NCBI RefSeq assembly: GCF_017591435.1
Contig: NC_059294.1
Coordinates: 17,869,192-17,933,191 of the forward strand
Source of the DNA: Portunus trituberculatus
Taxonomy: Eukaryota > Arthropoda > Malacostraca > Decapoda > Portunidae
Reading direction: 5' to 3'
Length of the DNA stretch: 64,000 bases
The notes beneath the pieces were generated by a model. It had not been told where the DNA came from, ran no database searches, and was given only the letters and a program-made list of their open reading frames with translations. The translations under genes and the position numbers were made by a program. Below, in pieces: positions 1 to 15,521 of this stretch (position 1 is the stretch's first letter; every line of letters begins with the position of its first letter).

Positions 1-579
1 GCACATGGTTGGCAAAACACTAGCATTATCATTTGGCCTTTCAACTGGGTCTGGTATGTGAGGGTAAGAGTACTCCTCACAGTTTGGCAACTCTTTAACA
101 ATATTTCCAAATCTAGCATTACAGTCACCAATAATCACATACTTGTTATTACTCTCACTTGCTAATATTTTGTCTTGAATAGAAGCGAATGAGCTGTGCG
201 AAAAATATGGCGAGTCGCTCGGGGGAATGTAACAGCAGCCGAACACGACTCCCGGCACACAAGGAAACTGAAGCCACACCTGGTCAGCTGTACTTGTGTC
301 AACATTCATGGCAGACTGAGCCAAATAATTTTTCACCATAACCATTGTTCCACCTCGGTGAGGCGACGTTTTATTGTCACTTATAAAGGAAGCGTATCCT
401 GGGAGGCAAACACGTAAAGAAGTTTTAACTTCATTCAAGCACACAATGTCATAATTCATTAAGAAGTTCTGCACACTTTCTTTTTCCAATTTAGTCCTAA
501 CCCCATTAATGTTCCATGACATCAACTTAATTATACGTAGATGTTGTTGTGGCACACCTAAAAACCCAGCAGAGACCAT
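1..579 (-). CDS. LINE ORF2, N-terminal endonuclease domain (partial)
   Basis: The minus-strand frame from the ATG at 579-577 stays open for 193 codons to the window edge. About 20 residues in it reads SWNINGVRTKLE, the typical first motif of APE-like endonucleases (metal-binding Asn). LNEVKTS follows at the place of the catalytic Glu motif, then RGGTMVMV, and near the edge IIGDCNARFG, the Asp-x-Asn motif. Known role of the family: the domain nicks target DNA so that the nick primes reverse transcription of the element's RNA. The reverse transcriptase is expected past the left edge. The frame is uninterrupted here, unlike ORF1, so this copy may be fairly young. The start is chosen as the first ATG after the ORF1 stop. 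Confidence 0.82.
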   Translation of the reverse strand, partial: MVSAGFLGVPQQHLRIIKLMSWNINGVRTKLEKESVQNFLMNYDIVCLNEVKTSLRVCLPGYASFISDNKTSPHRGGTMVMVKNYLAQSAMNVDTSTADQVWLQFPCVPGVVFGCCYIPPSDSPYFSHSSFASIQDKILASESNNKYVIIGDCNARFGNIVKELPNCEEYSYPHIPDPVERPNDNASVLPTMC

Positions 580-636
580 TTATTTATCACCACACCATCT
601 TTGTACAATTTTCTCTCGCGAGTATTCAGGTGAACG

Positions 637-1307
637 CTACAGCCGACATTCTCCGGCCGTTCCTTTTCTGTTTTTTTCTGCGTCCCTGAGTCGCTTCCAT
701 TCATTTCTAATACTTGGATGCACGCCCTTCTTTATATAGATTTTGCTATATACATTGCTCAAGGATTTAAGTGTCTTGGCTTTTTCCAGCACCATGTCCT
801 TTTCGTACCTGCTGGCCACAGTGAGAAGTATTGGTCGTCGCCGCGGTGTGCCATCTGTGTTGTTGTTGACGATGTTACCAAGTCGGCGAGCAGCACTCAC
901 CTCCGTAGTGACACCCACTTTCTCCCATAATTTCTTGATCTTCTCAGCATCCGATGTGGTGCCTCCAAGCTTTCGTGCTCGTCTGGTACCCCAGTGATGA
1001 CCAGGTTGCATTCTCGTTCCTTCCTATCGATGTTCTCGAGAAATCGTTGTTGCCTCTCCAATATCTCAGCTTGTTTGTCGACTTGGGACTGGAGCTCTGA
1101 AATCTTCTTTAGTGTTGAGCTGTCTTTGCTTGCAATTGCCTTCTTCAGATCGGTCACATCGTTCATCAACATGTCCAGCTTTGCAGTGACAGTTTGCAAA
1201 GCATCATCATTTTGAGAGGACAGGATACTATCAATGAGCTCGTCTTTCATCACTGACTTTAACTGATTGCGTTGCATCTTTCTGAGCTCAGAGAGGGATT
1301 TCGCCAT
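637..1307 (-). pseudogene. LINE ORF1 (nucleic-acid-binding protein), frameshifted
   Basis: The frame starts with MAKSLSELRKMQ at 1307. Residues about 35-95 are rich in Leu, Lys, Glu and Gln with heptad spacing (KLDMLMNDVTDLKKAI, then KISELQSQVDKQAEILE), consistent with a coiled coil for trimer or dimer formation. It continues with CNLVITGVPDE, the usual first strand of an RRM-like fold in LINE ORF1 proteins. Near 960-1000 a one-base indel moves the protein into the next frame, which continues as TTSDAEKIKKLWEKVG and RRPILLTVASRYEKD to a stop at 637. Without the shift the product would be about 220 residues, normal for a LINE ORF1. It may be a real mutation or a sequencing indel. Confidence 0.72.
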
Positions 1308-1634
1308 GACTGCACGTGTTAGTAGCTGATTACTCCCTCTTAAATCTCAATATTCAGGAAGAGCTTAGGACTTTGTTTTTTTCTTGGTAACAATTAGCTC
1401 TAGTGCGCATGCGCTGCCATGGAACAAATTGGCAAGGGGAGGTGTAGTTTAGACTTTCAGGTATGACTGGCTATATCTACTCAGCCCGAAACCCTTATCA
1501 TTCCATGACAGTCTCAACTTGGACTTCCTGCATTCACAGAAAGGTTTATACCCAGTAACGGCGTTTGGAGTTCAGGGAACGGGGGCAATCCATCAAAAAA
1601 CAGTAGAGCCAGGCCAGAGAGTTATCCTTCGCCT

Positions 1635-1640
1635 CGCGCG

Positions 1641-1714
<74 letters not shown>
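1635..1714. repeat. (CG)n(CA)n compound microsatellite
   Basis: Seven CG units run directly into about 33 CA units. Alternating purine-pyrimidine throughout, so Z-DNA prone. Confidence 0.98.
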
Positions 1715-1717
<3 letters not shown>

Positions 1718-4183
1718 GAGAACAAGACTTCTTGCCTTGCTCTCTTATCTGGAAGCAAAATTATGCAACTCGTCACTAGAGCCTGAGCACTGAGGACGGC
1801 CTGTTACCAAATAAGACAATTATAATTAATTTTGCGGTTTATTCAGCTCTTCTCTTTACAGGAAGACCTGGTTCAAGAAATTAAGGAATAAACTGAAGCG
1901 CTTGTTACAAACATATCCATCAAGAGATGAAAATATTGCGAGACCTTATATTACTGGTACAAGTTGGTCGTTTTCCTGAACTCTTTTTTTTTTTTTTTTT
2001 TCAGATAGCTTCAGTGAAATAAGTCAGAGACGACTCATTCACCTTACGAGCTACAATGTTGTCTACGTATATTTTAACTCGTGACCAATGACGCTGCAGT
2101 TATGAAAGATAACTGGAAATGTTCCTCACTCTACCCTCTCATGATATAAGTCCATTGCATGACGAGTGTAGAAGGAAGATGAGCGGCAACAACTGTCCTA
2201 CCCCTTGGTCATTTCGTCTTCCATTTGGTTTGGTAACATAGCCAACTCTACCAGATGTGGGCGAGGCGCATTCTGTGTTACACAGATGGCGGCAAGAAGT
2301 TTGGTGGCGGTAGCGAGAGTCTTGGGAAATGAAGTTGCATTGTATAACTACCCTAATGCTCATATGAATATCATAGTGCATGTATCCACTCACATTTTAA
2401 TGAGGCCAGGCACGCCACTGCACTTCCTTATCCATTGCAAATTTTATAAGAAGATTCTCAGTGGATTCAAAACCTAAAGATGAAGGAAAAATACAAAAGA
2501 CAGTGGAACTGAACCACACTAACATGACCCTCAAACGAGTCACAGTGTCATATAGCTCCATTCAATAAATAAAACTAACAAACAAACGAACGACATCAGA
2601 CATTTCAACTTTTATTCTCTTGTCCCACTTTTCCAACACTTTTCCAACACTGTAAAGACACGCACATTTCCGTCTTTTTTCCTACAATTTTCCAGCACAT
2701 GTAGAAACCACCAATGGGTAGAGTAATTATTTAATTTCTATAAATCAGAGACCAGCAGAACCAAGGAAATCAATTATTATGTTAGTGATATGGTGAAGGG
2801 AGACGTCTAGCGACCATGTGGGGTGTTGCTTAACCCTCAAAACCTTCCAACCTCTTCGCGGATCACTACAACCACCCTTATTTTCGCTCTTCCTGCACGA
2901 CAACACCTAACAAAACACGGCGTGATGGATGTCTTCCGACAACACTCTGACACGTGAACACAGCTTTCTTCCTCCGTGATCCCGAGGCATCGCGGCGCCA
3001 GCTGACGATGATAGAGGCGCAGCATCTTACACTCTTGCCAACCTTAAAGTGAAGGCAATTCTTTCCATGAAAACGTTGGAGTATTGCAGTTATGATACTT
3101 AATGATAGAAGCCTTTAGAAAAGCAAACAACAATGCACACGCCTCTCAAAGTACATGTTATTCATTGTCATGAAGACAAATCTGCAGCTGATGGTAAGGC
3201 AGACATTTAAGGAGCCCGTGCCTAACAAAGGGAGAGGACGAAAACAAAGGGGAAAACTGAAAAAAAGACGGGCTGGTAAGAGAATATTAACACAGAAATG
3301 AAGATCACGAGACCCAAGACGAAAAAAAAGGACGAAAACAGAGACAAAAACACAAGAAGACAGATGACAGCAAAGACGAAAAATGATGAAGACAGGAACG
3401 AGGACAAGGAAGGTAATGAAAATAACGACGATGGCAATAACAAGAAAAAAACTAAGATTTAGAGAATGGACAAGAGTAAAGACAATGGAAAAAAAATGTT
3501 TGAAAATGAGTACGAATAGGGCAGAAAAGAAAAGTACAGAATAACTAGAAATGTCTCAATTCCTATCAGTAACTTTCTTTCGTTATTAGAAGAGGAAGTA
3601 TAATAATTAATCCTATAAAAAAAACCACCACTATCCATAATTTCCAAGAACAGAGGAGGAACGCGATATCAAACAACGCTACTCTGCTGATACCCTTAGA
3701 AAGCAGCGCCAGTATAAGGATTGACTCTCCTAAACCGCCATTCCTTTCCATGACTTAATTAACATTTTTCCCTGCATCCAACTGCGATATTTGAGCAAGT
3801 AGCTACCATTACTCTACAGCTTGAACGATACCGCCAGTGTTGTGTCAGTGTTGCTTATTTACACCCCCTCCCCACAACAGTACATTACACACATACACAC
3901 ACATACACACACAAAAAAAAAGAATAAAATATACAGATACAAATAGACGGGACTAAACAGACCAGAAAAGGCAACAGGAAGGTAAGACGTTGGGAGCCTG
4001 GTATCAAATATCACTTAGTAATGTTTCTATTCGGTCGCTTTTGTCCCTTAGTCTGCTGGTAGTCAATCAGGTGGTATTCTCCAACACAGAGCCACTAAGC
4101 TGCCCAGGCCAATACAATCACCCCGCCACGTAAGCTCCCAGCCGAGGTATCCATTAGGAAACGATACAGGATGTGAACTATTG
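1715..4183. other. Intergenic or intronic, no gene seen
   Basis: Unique-looking sequence with a T run at about 1983-2002, a doubled 'cacttttccaaca' at 2625-2650 and an interrupted CA/A stretch near 3890-3920. The + strand is purine-rich from about 3220 to 3530. Short reading frames here have no recognisable domain. Confidence 0.6.
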
Positions 4184-4254
4184 GTAGTACGTAGTAGTAA
4201 TAGTAGTAGTAGTAGTAGTACTACTACTAGTAGTAGTAGTAGTACTAGTAGTAC
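4184..4254. repeat. (TAG)n/(CTA)n inverted trinucleotide cluster
   Basis: TAG runs switch to CTA and back to TAG, so the tract is self-complementary and could fold into short hairpins. Confidence 0.95.
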
Positions 4255-7200
4255 TTTGTTTTGTAGATTGTCCCTGTAAGTTAGAGATAAACTGTCAGAA
4301 ATGTCTGAGTGGCGTCTACTTGTGCTCTTTAATATTTTTGGAACTTAATATCTATGAAATTCAATACAATCGTGTAGTGGATTCCGTTTTTCTAGGTCTG
4401 CTTTAGCAAATATAATGTAATCTTATAATATTTGAGATTTTGCATGTTTTGTTGACTGAATGTACTTTAATATTGCAATGTTTTATGTTTCGAGATATTT
4501 TGATTACTAATATCTCGTATAATGTTAGAATGCTGCATATTTTCGATATTAATATATGTTTCAATCTAATCTAGAAAGACTATTTATGTTTCGTATTTGT
4601 TTCACAGAATCTTGTGTAATATAGTAAAATATGTTTCGTCAATCTCGTTTGACAAAATGCGATCATGTTTTGTTATATTCTATGTTCTGCAAGACTGGTT
4701 AATAAAATTCAATCTATTCTAGTAATGTCCAACATTTTATTAAAGCATATCAATAAAATCTAGTCTCTTTAAAAACTTGGACCTTATATTGCTACATTTC
4801 CTCACCATAACCACGAAACAAATAAAGGAAGGCGTGATAAAGGGATGACACATTGCAACAATTACTCTTATCACGCCGGTCACATAATCACGGCTCTCCC
4901 ATTCCACGTAGGTCGAAGAGGACGACACACATACATCCTGCCCCTCCCTTCCCTTCCATTCACGGCGAAGTGTTCTGAGATACTAGAGTGACCTCTTTCT
5001 GTTCCATAATATACATCACTGAATTCGCTTCACGCTCGTCGCAAGAAGCAAATATACGTATATTTTTTGGGCCTTAATTTGTCGTTTAGTGAGAAGGAGA
5101 AAGAGGAGTAGCCAGCAGAAAGTATGAGGATCAAGCAAGAGTCTCTCTACTTGTTTGGTGATTAAGGAATTCATTAAGGAAAAGCAAAGGGGAATGAAGG
5201 GAAAATAAATGAGAAGGCTGAGGGAATTTATGACACTGGCGAACTTAAACGAATACAATTAATGGTGTTTTTCTCGCAAATGAAAGCAATATATTTCAGG
5301 AGCGGTAATTCACTTCTCCCTAACTCCTTCCTTCGTATCTTCCCCAGCCCATTCTATTTTTTCTCATTTTCAACAGCGAGGAAAGCAGCGAAGACATTTA
5401 TCTCTCCAGCACTACCAACACAAAGTTAATGAAAAGCTAATTTTATTCTGAGTTCTGGTCTCTCCTCTCACAAAAAGACATATTTTAAAAGTAGAACAAC
5501 ATATATTCCTCTCTCTCTCTCTCTCTCTCTCAAAATGGTAACGTTTGTCTCATTTCGACATCTGTGAATGGTTGTAATCTGCAACTCTTTCGTCGAATCC
5601 CGCAACATTTGGCGAATAACACACGGAATGAAACATATCTCAGACTTATCACACATTTATTCTTCTTTTTTTTTTCTGTCTAGTATATTCTTATGTTCTG
5701 ATCTGGATATAAAACAATGTATAGGAGTATAACAGCTGGGAAGGAATTCGTCCTTATCTGTAGGAGAGACACTTGAGGAATGGAAGGCTGAAGTACGCTG
5801 AATCAACTGTCTTCATTGCTAAACCGTAATCTTCCACCAACATTTTCTTCCTTGACATCTTCCATCTTTCCTCCATAGCATACTCAAAACATCCATGCAA
5901 AGCACCTCTAATATGTATTCTCTCTAGCGTATTTTTTTCATACTTCTAATTCTTTTTATTGGTCTCTATTTCCTGCCTCTGCTGCGCTCCCTAAATACGA
6001 TTCTTTCCTTCTCACTGCATTCCTTTCAGTCAAGTGCACTCATATCTTTTGAAAATACAATAATAATTTTTCCTCAGGCATCATCAGAGAGAAAGCGAAG
6101 ACGGACCCCGGCGTCTCTTACTTGCTAAAGGACTAAAAACTAACAGCGATAAGAGTCTAAGTCCCCGAGATAAATATTTTTTTTACCAGATTGCAACACG
6201 AAACAAGCCAAAACTTTTCCTCTCACTGTCGCTCTCAAGACGCGAATTGACGCCCCGTCATAAAAGAAGCATAAAAAAATAAGACAAGACGAGCTTCTTC
6301 AGACTTTCCTTGCTGAGGAGCCAAAGAGACATGTCGAAATTATCTTGTGCTCCATTTTTTTTTCTCACCGGGAACAAAACAGGGAGATAATAAAACGCAG
6401 GTAGCGAGTGGCTGACAAAGGAACAATGACCGAGAAATGGCTGAGCGACTATTAATCGTATCGACAAACACTTCGGTGTCTGGTTCGATTACTTTCACCA
6501 GACTACATTGGGGTCTATATGGGTTTTCAGGGTTGATCTTTGTGAAGATATTAATATCTTGACGTGCATTCTACGGTATAAGTGAAGGAAAAAAATACAC
6601 AATAACCGAGCAGTCTTTGGTCTCTGAAAATAGCCAAAATGAGAGAAGAAAACGTTTTCGAAAAAGAAACTGATGAGCAGGACCGGTAGTAACAGGAGCA
6701 GGAGGGATAGGAAGAAAAAATTAAGAGTTTAAAGAAAAATGTAAAAAATAAAGAAAACTGAAAAAAAAGATCAACAATGAACGGAAATATAACAAAGAAT
6801 AACGAAAAAATAACAAGCTGGGAGAGCAATAAAAGCACCATCAGAAACAGAAACACAGAGAAGAATAGAAAGATGGAATGGGAGAAAAGATGAGGAGTTG
6901 CAGGAAAAATAAAAGAAGAGAAAGAGACCGAAAAAAGAAAAAAAATTAAATCAACAGTGAATGGGAAAATAATAAAAGATAAGACAAAATAACAACAAAT
7001 TTGAGAAGAAATAAAAGCCCCATCAGAAACAGAAACACAGGAAGAATTGAAAGATTGACACTAACAAGCCCAGAGACGAGACGCAACAAGACTAAATATT
7101 CCACTAACTTTCCCTGACTGCTAATACTTCCAACATTCTCACCTCGGCCACAAAATTCACTCAACACCTCTCATAGTAAATTGCTTCTTTCTCTCTCGTC

Positions 7201-7404
7201 CTTCTTCTCATCCTTGCATCTCTACAAAGGATTAAATTTAATTGTAGCGGCTCACATTGGCTGGTTCAGGGAAATAGAGCGTAAATTCAGCCTCACGCTT
7301 TCGCCTGAGCTCCTCCTGCTAGTCACGCTCTTGGATGTTGTGTCTCAAGCAGGGGTGAAAGAGTCGCTCTCTTTTCCTGTGGCTTTGTATATGTTGAATG
7401 TCTT
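4255..7404. other. AT-rich intergenic stretch, no gene seen
   Basis: 4300-4740 is strongly AT-rich with recurrent 'atgtttcg' and 'gatatt' words. A short (CT)n lies at 5509-5531. From about 6550 to 7080 the + strand is almost all purines. Reading frames are composition artefacts. Confidence 0.6.
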
Positions 7405-7533
7405 GATTATTATTATTTTTATCATCATCATCATCATCATCAGTAGCAGTAGTATTAGTAATACTACTACTACTACTACTAATAGTAGTACGTAGTGGTA
7501 GTGGTAGGCATAGTAGTAGTAGTAGTAGTAGAA
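7405..7533. repeat. Mixed ATT/ATC/TAG/CTA trinucleotide tract
   Basis: Successive blocks of ATT, ATC, AGT, ACT and TAG units. Reading frames in it on both strands are not genes. Confidence 0.95.
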
Positions 7534-7946
7534 GCAATAGCAGGAGCTGTTAACTGAACAAGTCCTTATATTTCCGAACGAATTTCCATTCTCTATAACA
7601 GTTAACGTTGTACTTATTCGCTGGTATTTCAAAGTAAACCTTCCTCTCATGAACCTTCCCTCTCCTCCCCTTGTCAAAAGTTATCCCTTTAAAACAATTC
7701 ATCCCATCACTCTCCAGGCCAATAATTCAGTTTTATTTCTTCCTTCCTCCAAACACGTAGGTCTGTTTTTTTTTTACTCTTTTCTGAGCATCCTTCCTAA
7801 AATTTCGTTGAAGTGAATACTTTTTGCAACTTTTTTTTTTATGTTTGGTTCCTATTTTTCTTTTATTTGTTTACAAAACATCGGCGATTTCCTTACATTT
7901 AGGTTTATTAACTTGTGTTGCTACTTATATATAGATTGATTTTCTT

Positions 7947-8131
<185 letters not shown>

Positions 8132-9500
8132 TCATCACTTATCTTCACGTTTGTTGTATCTTTGATTCCGTTTAGTGTTCCCTCAGCATCTGGAGAGTCA
8201 TTCAATGACTTGCTGTGGCCCTTAGCACAAACTTGAAGGAACAAACATTGTTACAGCTTACAAAATATAATTATCAAATCAATGAAAAATCTAGTTGACC
8301 TCAAACATTACACAGATTCTTTCTGATGTGCTTGGCTTTTAGGATTAACTATTTTCTTTTATAAAATTCCAACTGTTTCTTTTCATAATAGTTCATTGAA
8401 TATAAGAAACTTTTGTCTCCTACAAATCAAAATTCTTTATCTTAAACATTACACAAACTCTACGATACAACCACATATTTTATCAGACCTTTACGACGCT
8501 ATCTTTCACGCCCATAAAACAATTGAAGAAGGTGAGTGAGATATGTACACTATGATTTGTATTGTCAAACCTTTGCTCCCTTAGTTATCTAGCTTTAGTA
8601 GAAGTGTCAAGGTGTTTTCATAATTCTACGGACAGTTTAAGAACAGCATGATCTTAGATAAATTCACTCATAAGAATACGACTTTATATATAAATTGATG
8701 AGAGAAACTGAAGTGAGAAACGTTCTATTACCTTTAGACAAACCAGCTGGTTGCAGCCACCATTCCGTGCCGTAATACACATCCAAAACATTGCGATGAA
8801 AGCGAATTGCTTACGAATACAACGTTTATATTACATTTACACAAAGAAATATTCATCACATTCATCTAAAGTACGCATCCTTAAACAGTCTAGTGAAAGA
8901 AACCACTGGGTAAGACTAGTGGTCTCTGTAGCCTGTAGACAAGCCAGTAGACACAACACACTGCGCAGTAGATGGCAATAAATTAAATGCATATTATATC
9001 CCATCGCTCACCAACTTGAAGCCAAAATAACTGACGTATTACCTTACCTAAGCTGACATTAGGATATAGAACCACTGAGATAATCTATGCCCAGTCTCTA
9101 TTCACCACACACAAGGAGAATCACTAAAAGGTTCCTCGCATGACTAATGGAACAAACACTGGCAGGTAGAAAGGCAGGCTAACTCCCACACGCGACAGTT
9201 TCATGCTAATTGTTATCACATATACACGCGTCGCCACATTGTCTCAGAATTCCTCCTTCAAGATATAGACAGTAATTCCTCTGCGCCAGTGTATCTCTAT
9301 TTATCGTCTGAATCAGCATAATGTCCCCTTAATACTACCTACCCTGCTCATTGTTATTCAAGTCAGTCTCTATTATCATACCAACGGGTCCTTTATGTGG
9401 TTTTATTTATCTTTTTCTCTATTTTTCTCGGTGCTCAATCCATGTGTGAGTAAGATTTTCACTGTGAGATGCCGTGTCTGCATGGACGGCTCTCATATCA
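8132..9500. other. Intergenic, no gene seen
   Basis: Unique-looking AT-rich DNA without a supportable coding frame, RNA gene or repeat boundary. Confidence 0.6.
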
Positions 9501-9556
9501 AGGTGATGGTGATGGTGATGGTGGTGGTAGCGGTGGTGGTGGTGGTGGTGGTGATG
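9501..9556. repeat. (GGT/GAT)n trinucleotide tract
   Basis: GATGGT units grade into pure GGT. The minus strand would read poly-His. Confidence 0.95.
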
Positions 9557-9676
9557 GAATAGTGTGGCTCTAAACGACTGAAATAAGTGATGCAACGTTA
9601 CATGACCCCAAACTGGAATCCATATCATGTGTACCGTATTGAATGTCATATGAGTTTTTCATGTGCTTTATGTGTG

Positions 9677-9966
9677 TAATTCACTGTTTGATCTGCTGCA
9701 GTCTCTGACGAGACAGCCAGACGTTACCCTACGGAACGAGCTCAGAGCTCATTGTTTCCGATCTTCGGATAGGCCTGATACCAGGCACACACCACACACC
9801 GGGACAAGGTCACAACTCCTCGATTTACATCCCGTACCTACTCACTGCTAGGTGAACAGGGGCTACACGTGAAGGGAGACACACCCAAATATCTCCACCC
9901 GGCCGGGGAATCGAACCCGGGTCATCTGACTTGTGAAACCAGCGCTCTAACCACTGAGCTACCGGG

Positions 9967-9968
<2 letters not shown>
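9677..9968 (-). mobile_element. tRNA-Val(CAC)-derived SINE, subfamily A, full length
   Basis: On the minus strand the element begins GGCCCGGTAGCTCAGTGG and contains Pol III A box TAGCTCAGTGG and B box GGTTCGATTCC-like sequence, with a CAC anticodon loop between. The tRNA-like head (about 72 nt) is followed by a tRNA-unrelated body that includes 'cacctagcag' and 'ggtacgggatgta', ending in 'cagtgaatta' and a short CA tail. Its 5' end abuts the (GT)n at 9969. SINEs of this kind are transcribed by Pol III and copied by a partner LINE. Confidence 0.9.

Positions 9969-10046
<78 letters not shown>
9969..10046. repeat. (GT)n microsatellite joining a SINE and a LINE
   Basis: About 39 GT units filling exactly the space between the SINE 5' end and the LINE 3' end. 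Read on the minus strand it is a CA tail of the LINE. Confidence 0.97.

Positions 10047-12306
<2,260 letters not shown>

Positions 12307-12354
<48 letters not shown>
12307..12354. repeat. (CA)n microsatellite
   Basis: CG units followed by CA units, about 48 bp. Confidence 0.97.
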
Positions 12355-12359
<5 letters not shown>

Positions 12360-12634
12360 GGTCATCAATCTCTACATCTTTTATATTCTGGTCCAGATGG
12401 CTTCTCGGCGCTCTGCAATGGAATCTGAGAGAGAAAAAAAAGTGTTTTATCTTTATTTTCCAGCAGCCTCGGAGTATCGTCGTCTGGGCTGCCGGGTCCC
12501 TTCGTTGGTGGGTGGATTCTGTAACGTAACATAATGGGTTTTCTCTCGTCGGGGTGAGCTAATTGTTAACGTTAGGAGAAATCCAGTGAGGCAAAGGGAA
12601 TTTCCTCGCACATTACATTACATTCGCGAAACTA

Positions 12635-13730
<1,096 letters not shown>

Positions 13731-13801
<71 letters not shown>
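13731..13801. repeat. (GA)n microsatellite
   Basis: About 35 GA units. Confidence 0.98.
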
Positions 13802-13803
<2 letters not shown>

Positions 13804-14001
13804 AATCATTCAGCAGTGTTCTCAAAGTTAACTTCTATACAACATTTGTTTTAATTAAACCTTGTTAGAATCACCACACACACCACAGCATCACTTTGAC
13901 CACAAAGGCACCACCCTCACAACCACAATAAGAACAAAACTGTCACCACAACACAACTGTGGCAACACAGCCATCACTGTATTCTCCACAACATAATCTG
14001 T

Positions 14002-14005
<4 letters not shown>

Positions 14006-14044
<39 letters not shown>

Positions 14045-14070
14045 CGTTTGTGTCTGTGTGTGTGTGTGTG
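14006..14070. repeat. (GT)n with a GC-rich interruption, SINE tail
   Basis: GT runs broken by 'gcgcgcgcgtgcg'. Read on the minus strand it is the CA tail of the adjoining SINE fragment. Confidence 0.95.
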
Positions 14071-14178
14071 TAATTCACTGTTTGATCTGCTGCAGTCTCT
14101 GACGAGACAGCCAGACGTTACCCTACGGAACGAGCTCAGAGCTCATTATTTCTGATCTTCGGATAGGCCTGAGACCAG
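14071..14178 (-). mobile_element. SINE subfamily A, 3' fragment
   Basis: Minus-strand match to the SINE body from 'cctggtctcaggcct' to 'cagtgaatta', with the CA tail at 14006-14070. The tRNA head is missing and the sequence breaks where the TIR element at 14179 begins. The rest of the SINE is not found on the other side of that element. Confidence 0.85.
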
Positions 14179-14978
14179 GGCCGCGTTCCGTTGGGGACCG
14201 TATGGCGTACAGTATGGCATACTTCCCCCGAATCGGGGGGGACCAGCATAGGGCTCGCCTTGCGGGAGCGTGCGGGACCTTGCGCTCCTCGGAGGTGAAT
14301 GCTTGGCGGTGTCTGGCAACTATTGTTTATCAACAAACCGCAGACGTCCGCCGCTTCACCACTATATTATCAGTGTGGGGGATGTAAATGCTATTTTGAC
14401 AGCTTATGCGACGTCACAGAACATAAAAAACAATGTGGTAAGTCTGTTATCCCTTGTAGAATGCTGGAATAAGGCAATATGACGAAAATATTAGTATTTA
14501 TAGCAATAAAAGACGGTGTTATATGTGTCGCATTTCTTCACACAGCCTCTGAGGCAGAAGAGACAGCCTCTACCGCCATGGTAGCTGCTGCAGAGGCCCC
14601 TCCAGCACCTGTGGCTGCAGGGACAGTTTCCCTTTGCATTTGAAAGTGTTCTATAAGTCTTTCCCGGAGTAAAGAGGCACTATCATCTCTGCATAGTCCT
14701 TGACCCTCACAGGACTTGGCGGCCTATCATCTCCCTCTTCTCCTTGCCTTGGCAACCTCTCTTCTCCCTCTTCCTCTTGCCTCAGCAATATTTCCTCCTC
14801 TCGTGCTAAGAGGAGCTCTGCAGCGTCCAACAGAGGGTCTTTTGCGAGCTCTTGAGCGAGGAGGAGGAGAGCAGCTTGGACGGCCATCTTTGTCAACAAT
14901 ACCCGTATGGCTTGCGCGTTCCCTTGCGTTCCGTTGGGGTTGCGGGGGCAGCGTGCTAACTTCCAACGGAACGCAGCC
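14179..14978. mobile_element. DNA-transposon-like element with 16-bp terminal inverted repeats, superfamily unresolved
   Basis: Left end GGCCGCGTTCCGTTGG (14179-14194). Right end CCAACGGAACGCAGCC (14963-14978), whose complement GGCTGCGTTCCGTTGG differs from the left end at one base. A second internal copy of GCGTTCCGTTGG near 14928 pairs with the right end to give a subterminal hairpin. No target-site duplication is seen at these exact ends. The element carries a minus-strand reading frame (see 14538-14887). TIR sequence and size suggest a PIF/Harbinger- or ISL2EU-like element or its non-autonomous derivative, but this is a guess. Confidence 0.6.
14538..14887 (-). pseudogene. Unrecognised ORF inside the TIR element, likely frameshifted
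   Basis: The frame starts at the ATG at 14887 (MAVQAALLLLAQELAKD) and continues with a Leu/Glu/Arg-rich helix (ELLLAREEEILLRQEEE) and a charged Gly/Glu/Asp stretch up to RVKDYAE. Near 14690 it runs into a stop, but another frame continues plausibly with SASLLRERLIEHFQMQ and an Ala-rich tail to a TGA at 14540-14538. The two together would give about 115 residues. No DDE, Myb or zinc-finger motif is visible. It could be an accessory protein of a transposon or chance coding potential of a GC-rich element. No function is claimed. Confidence 0.35.
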
Positions 14979-15003
14979 AAAACTTACCCTCTTTGTGCAT
15001 GTA

Positions 15004-15158
<155 letters not shown>

Positions 15159-15344
15159 TTAGGCTGAGCGCTGTATAAGAAATACGTTTTTCTTCGTAAT
15201 GTTACATGTTCTCGTAACTCGCATCTTGACATGACTCGCGAATTACGTTCCTCGATGAGTAGATTGTTGCTATTTCTCACGTTGTAAGCTACGCGGGTGC
15301 GAGTGAGAGAAGATGAGGACTGCATCTCATTTATAACTAAAATG

Positions 15345-15353
15345 GTAGTAGAC

Positions 15354-15393
<40 letters not shown>

Positions 15394-15425
15394 CAACATC
15401 AGTTGTAGTAGTAGTAGTAGTAGTA
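15345..15425. repeat. (GTA)n trinucleotide array, left arm
   Basis: GTA units with one 'gcaacatca' interruption. Complementary to the CTA array 36 bases downstream. Confidence 0.96.
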
Positions 15426-15459
15426 AGAGAAGTAGAAATAAAGCTATTGTTCTTTTCCC

Positions 15460-15460
<1 letters not shown>

Positions 15461-15521
<61 letters not shown>

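Larger units (their letters stand above)
1..1310 (-). mobile_element. APE-type non-LTR retrotransposon (LINE), 5' half, runs off the left edge
   Basis: Two consecutive minus-strand reading frames have the LINE layout: an ORF1 with a coiled coil and an RRM-like start (637-1307), then about 57 bases later an ORF2 that opens with an apurinic-type endonuclease (579 to beyond base 1). The reverse transcriptase would lie outside the window to the left. The stretch 1311-1634 upstream of ORF1 could be 5' UTR, but I cannot place the element's 5' end. The clade is not resolved from the endonuclease alone; it is a different family from the RT copies at 10047, 17170, 53221 and 63165 only in the sense that no region overlaps for comparison. 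Confidence 0.8.

Noticed and set aside
9896..9968. Functional tRNA-Val gene
   Set aside because: The tRNA-like sequence continues into the SINE body with no Pol III terminator after the acceptor stem and recurs with the same body elsewhere, so it is a SINE head.
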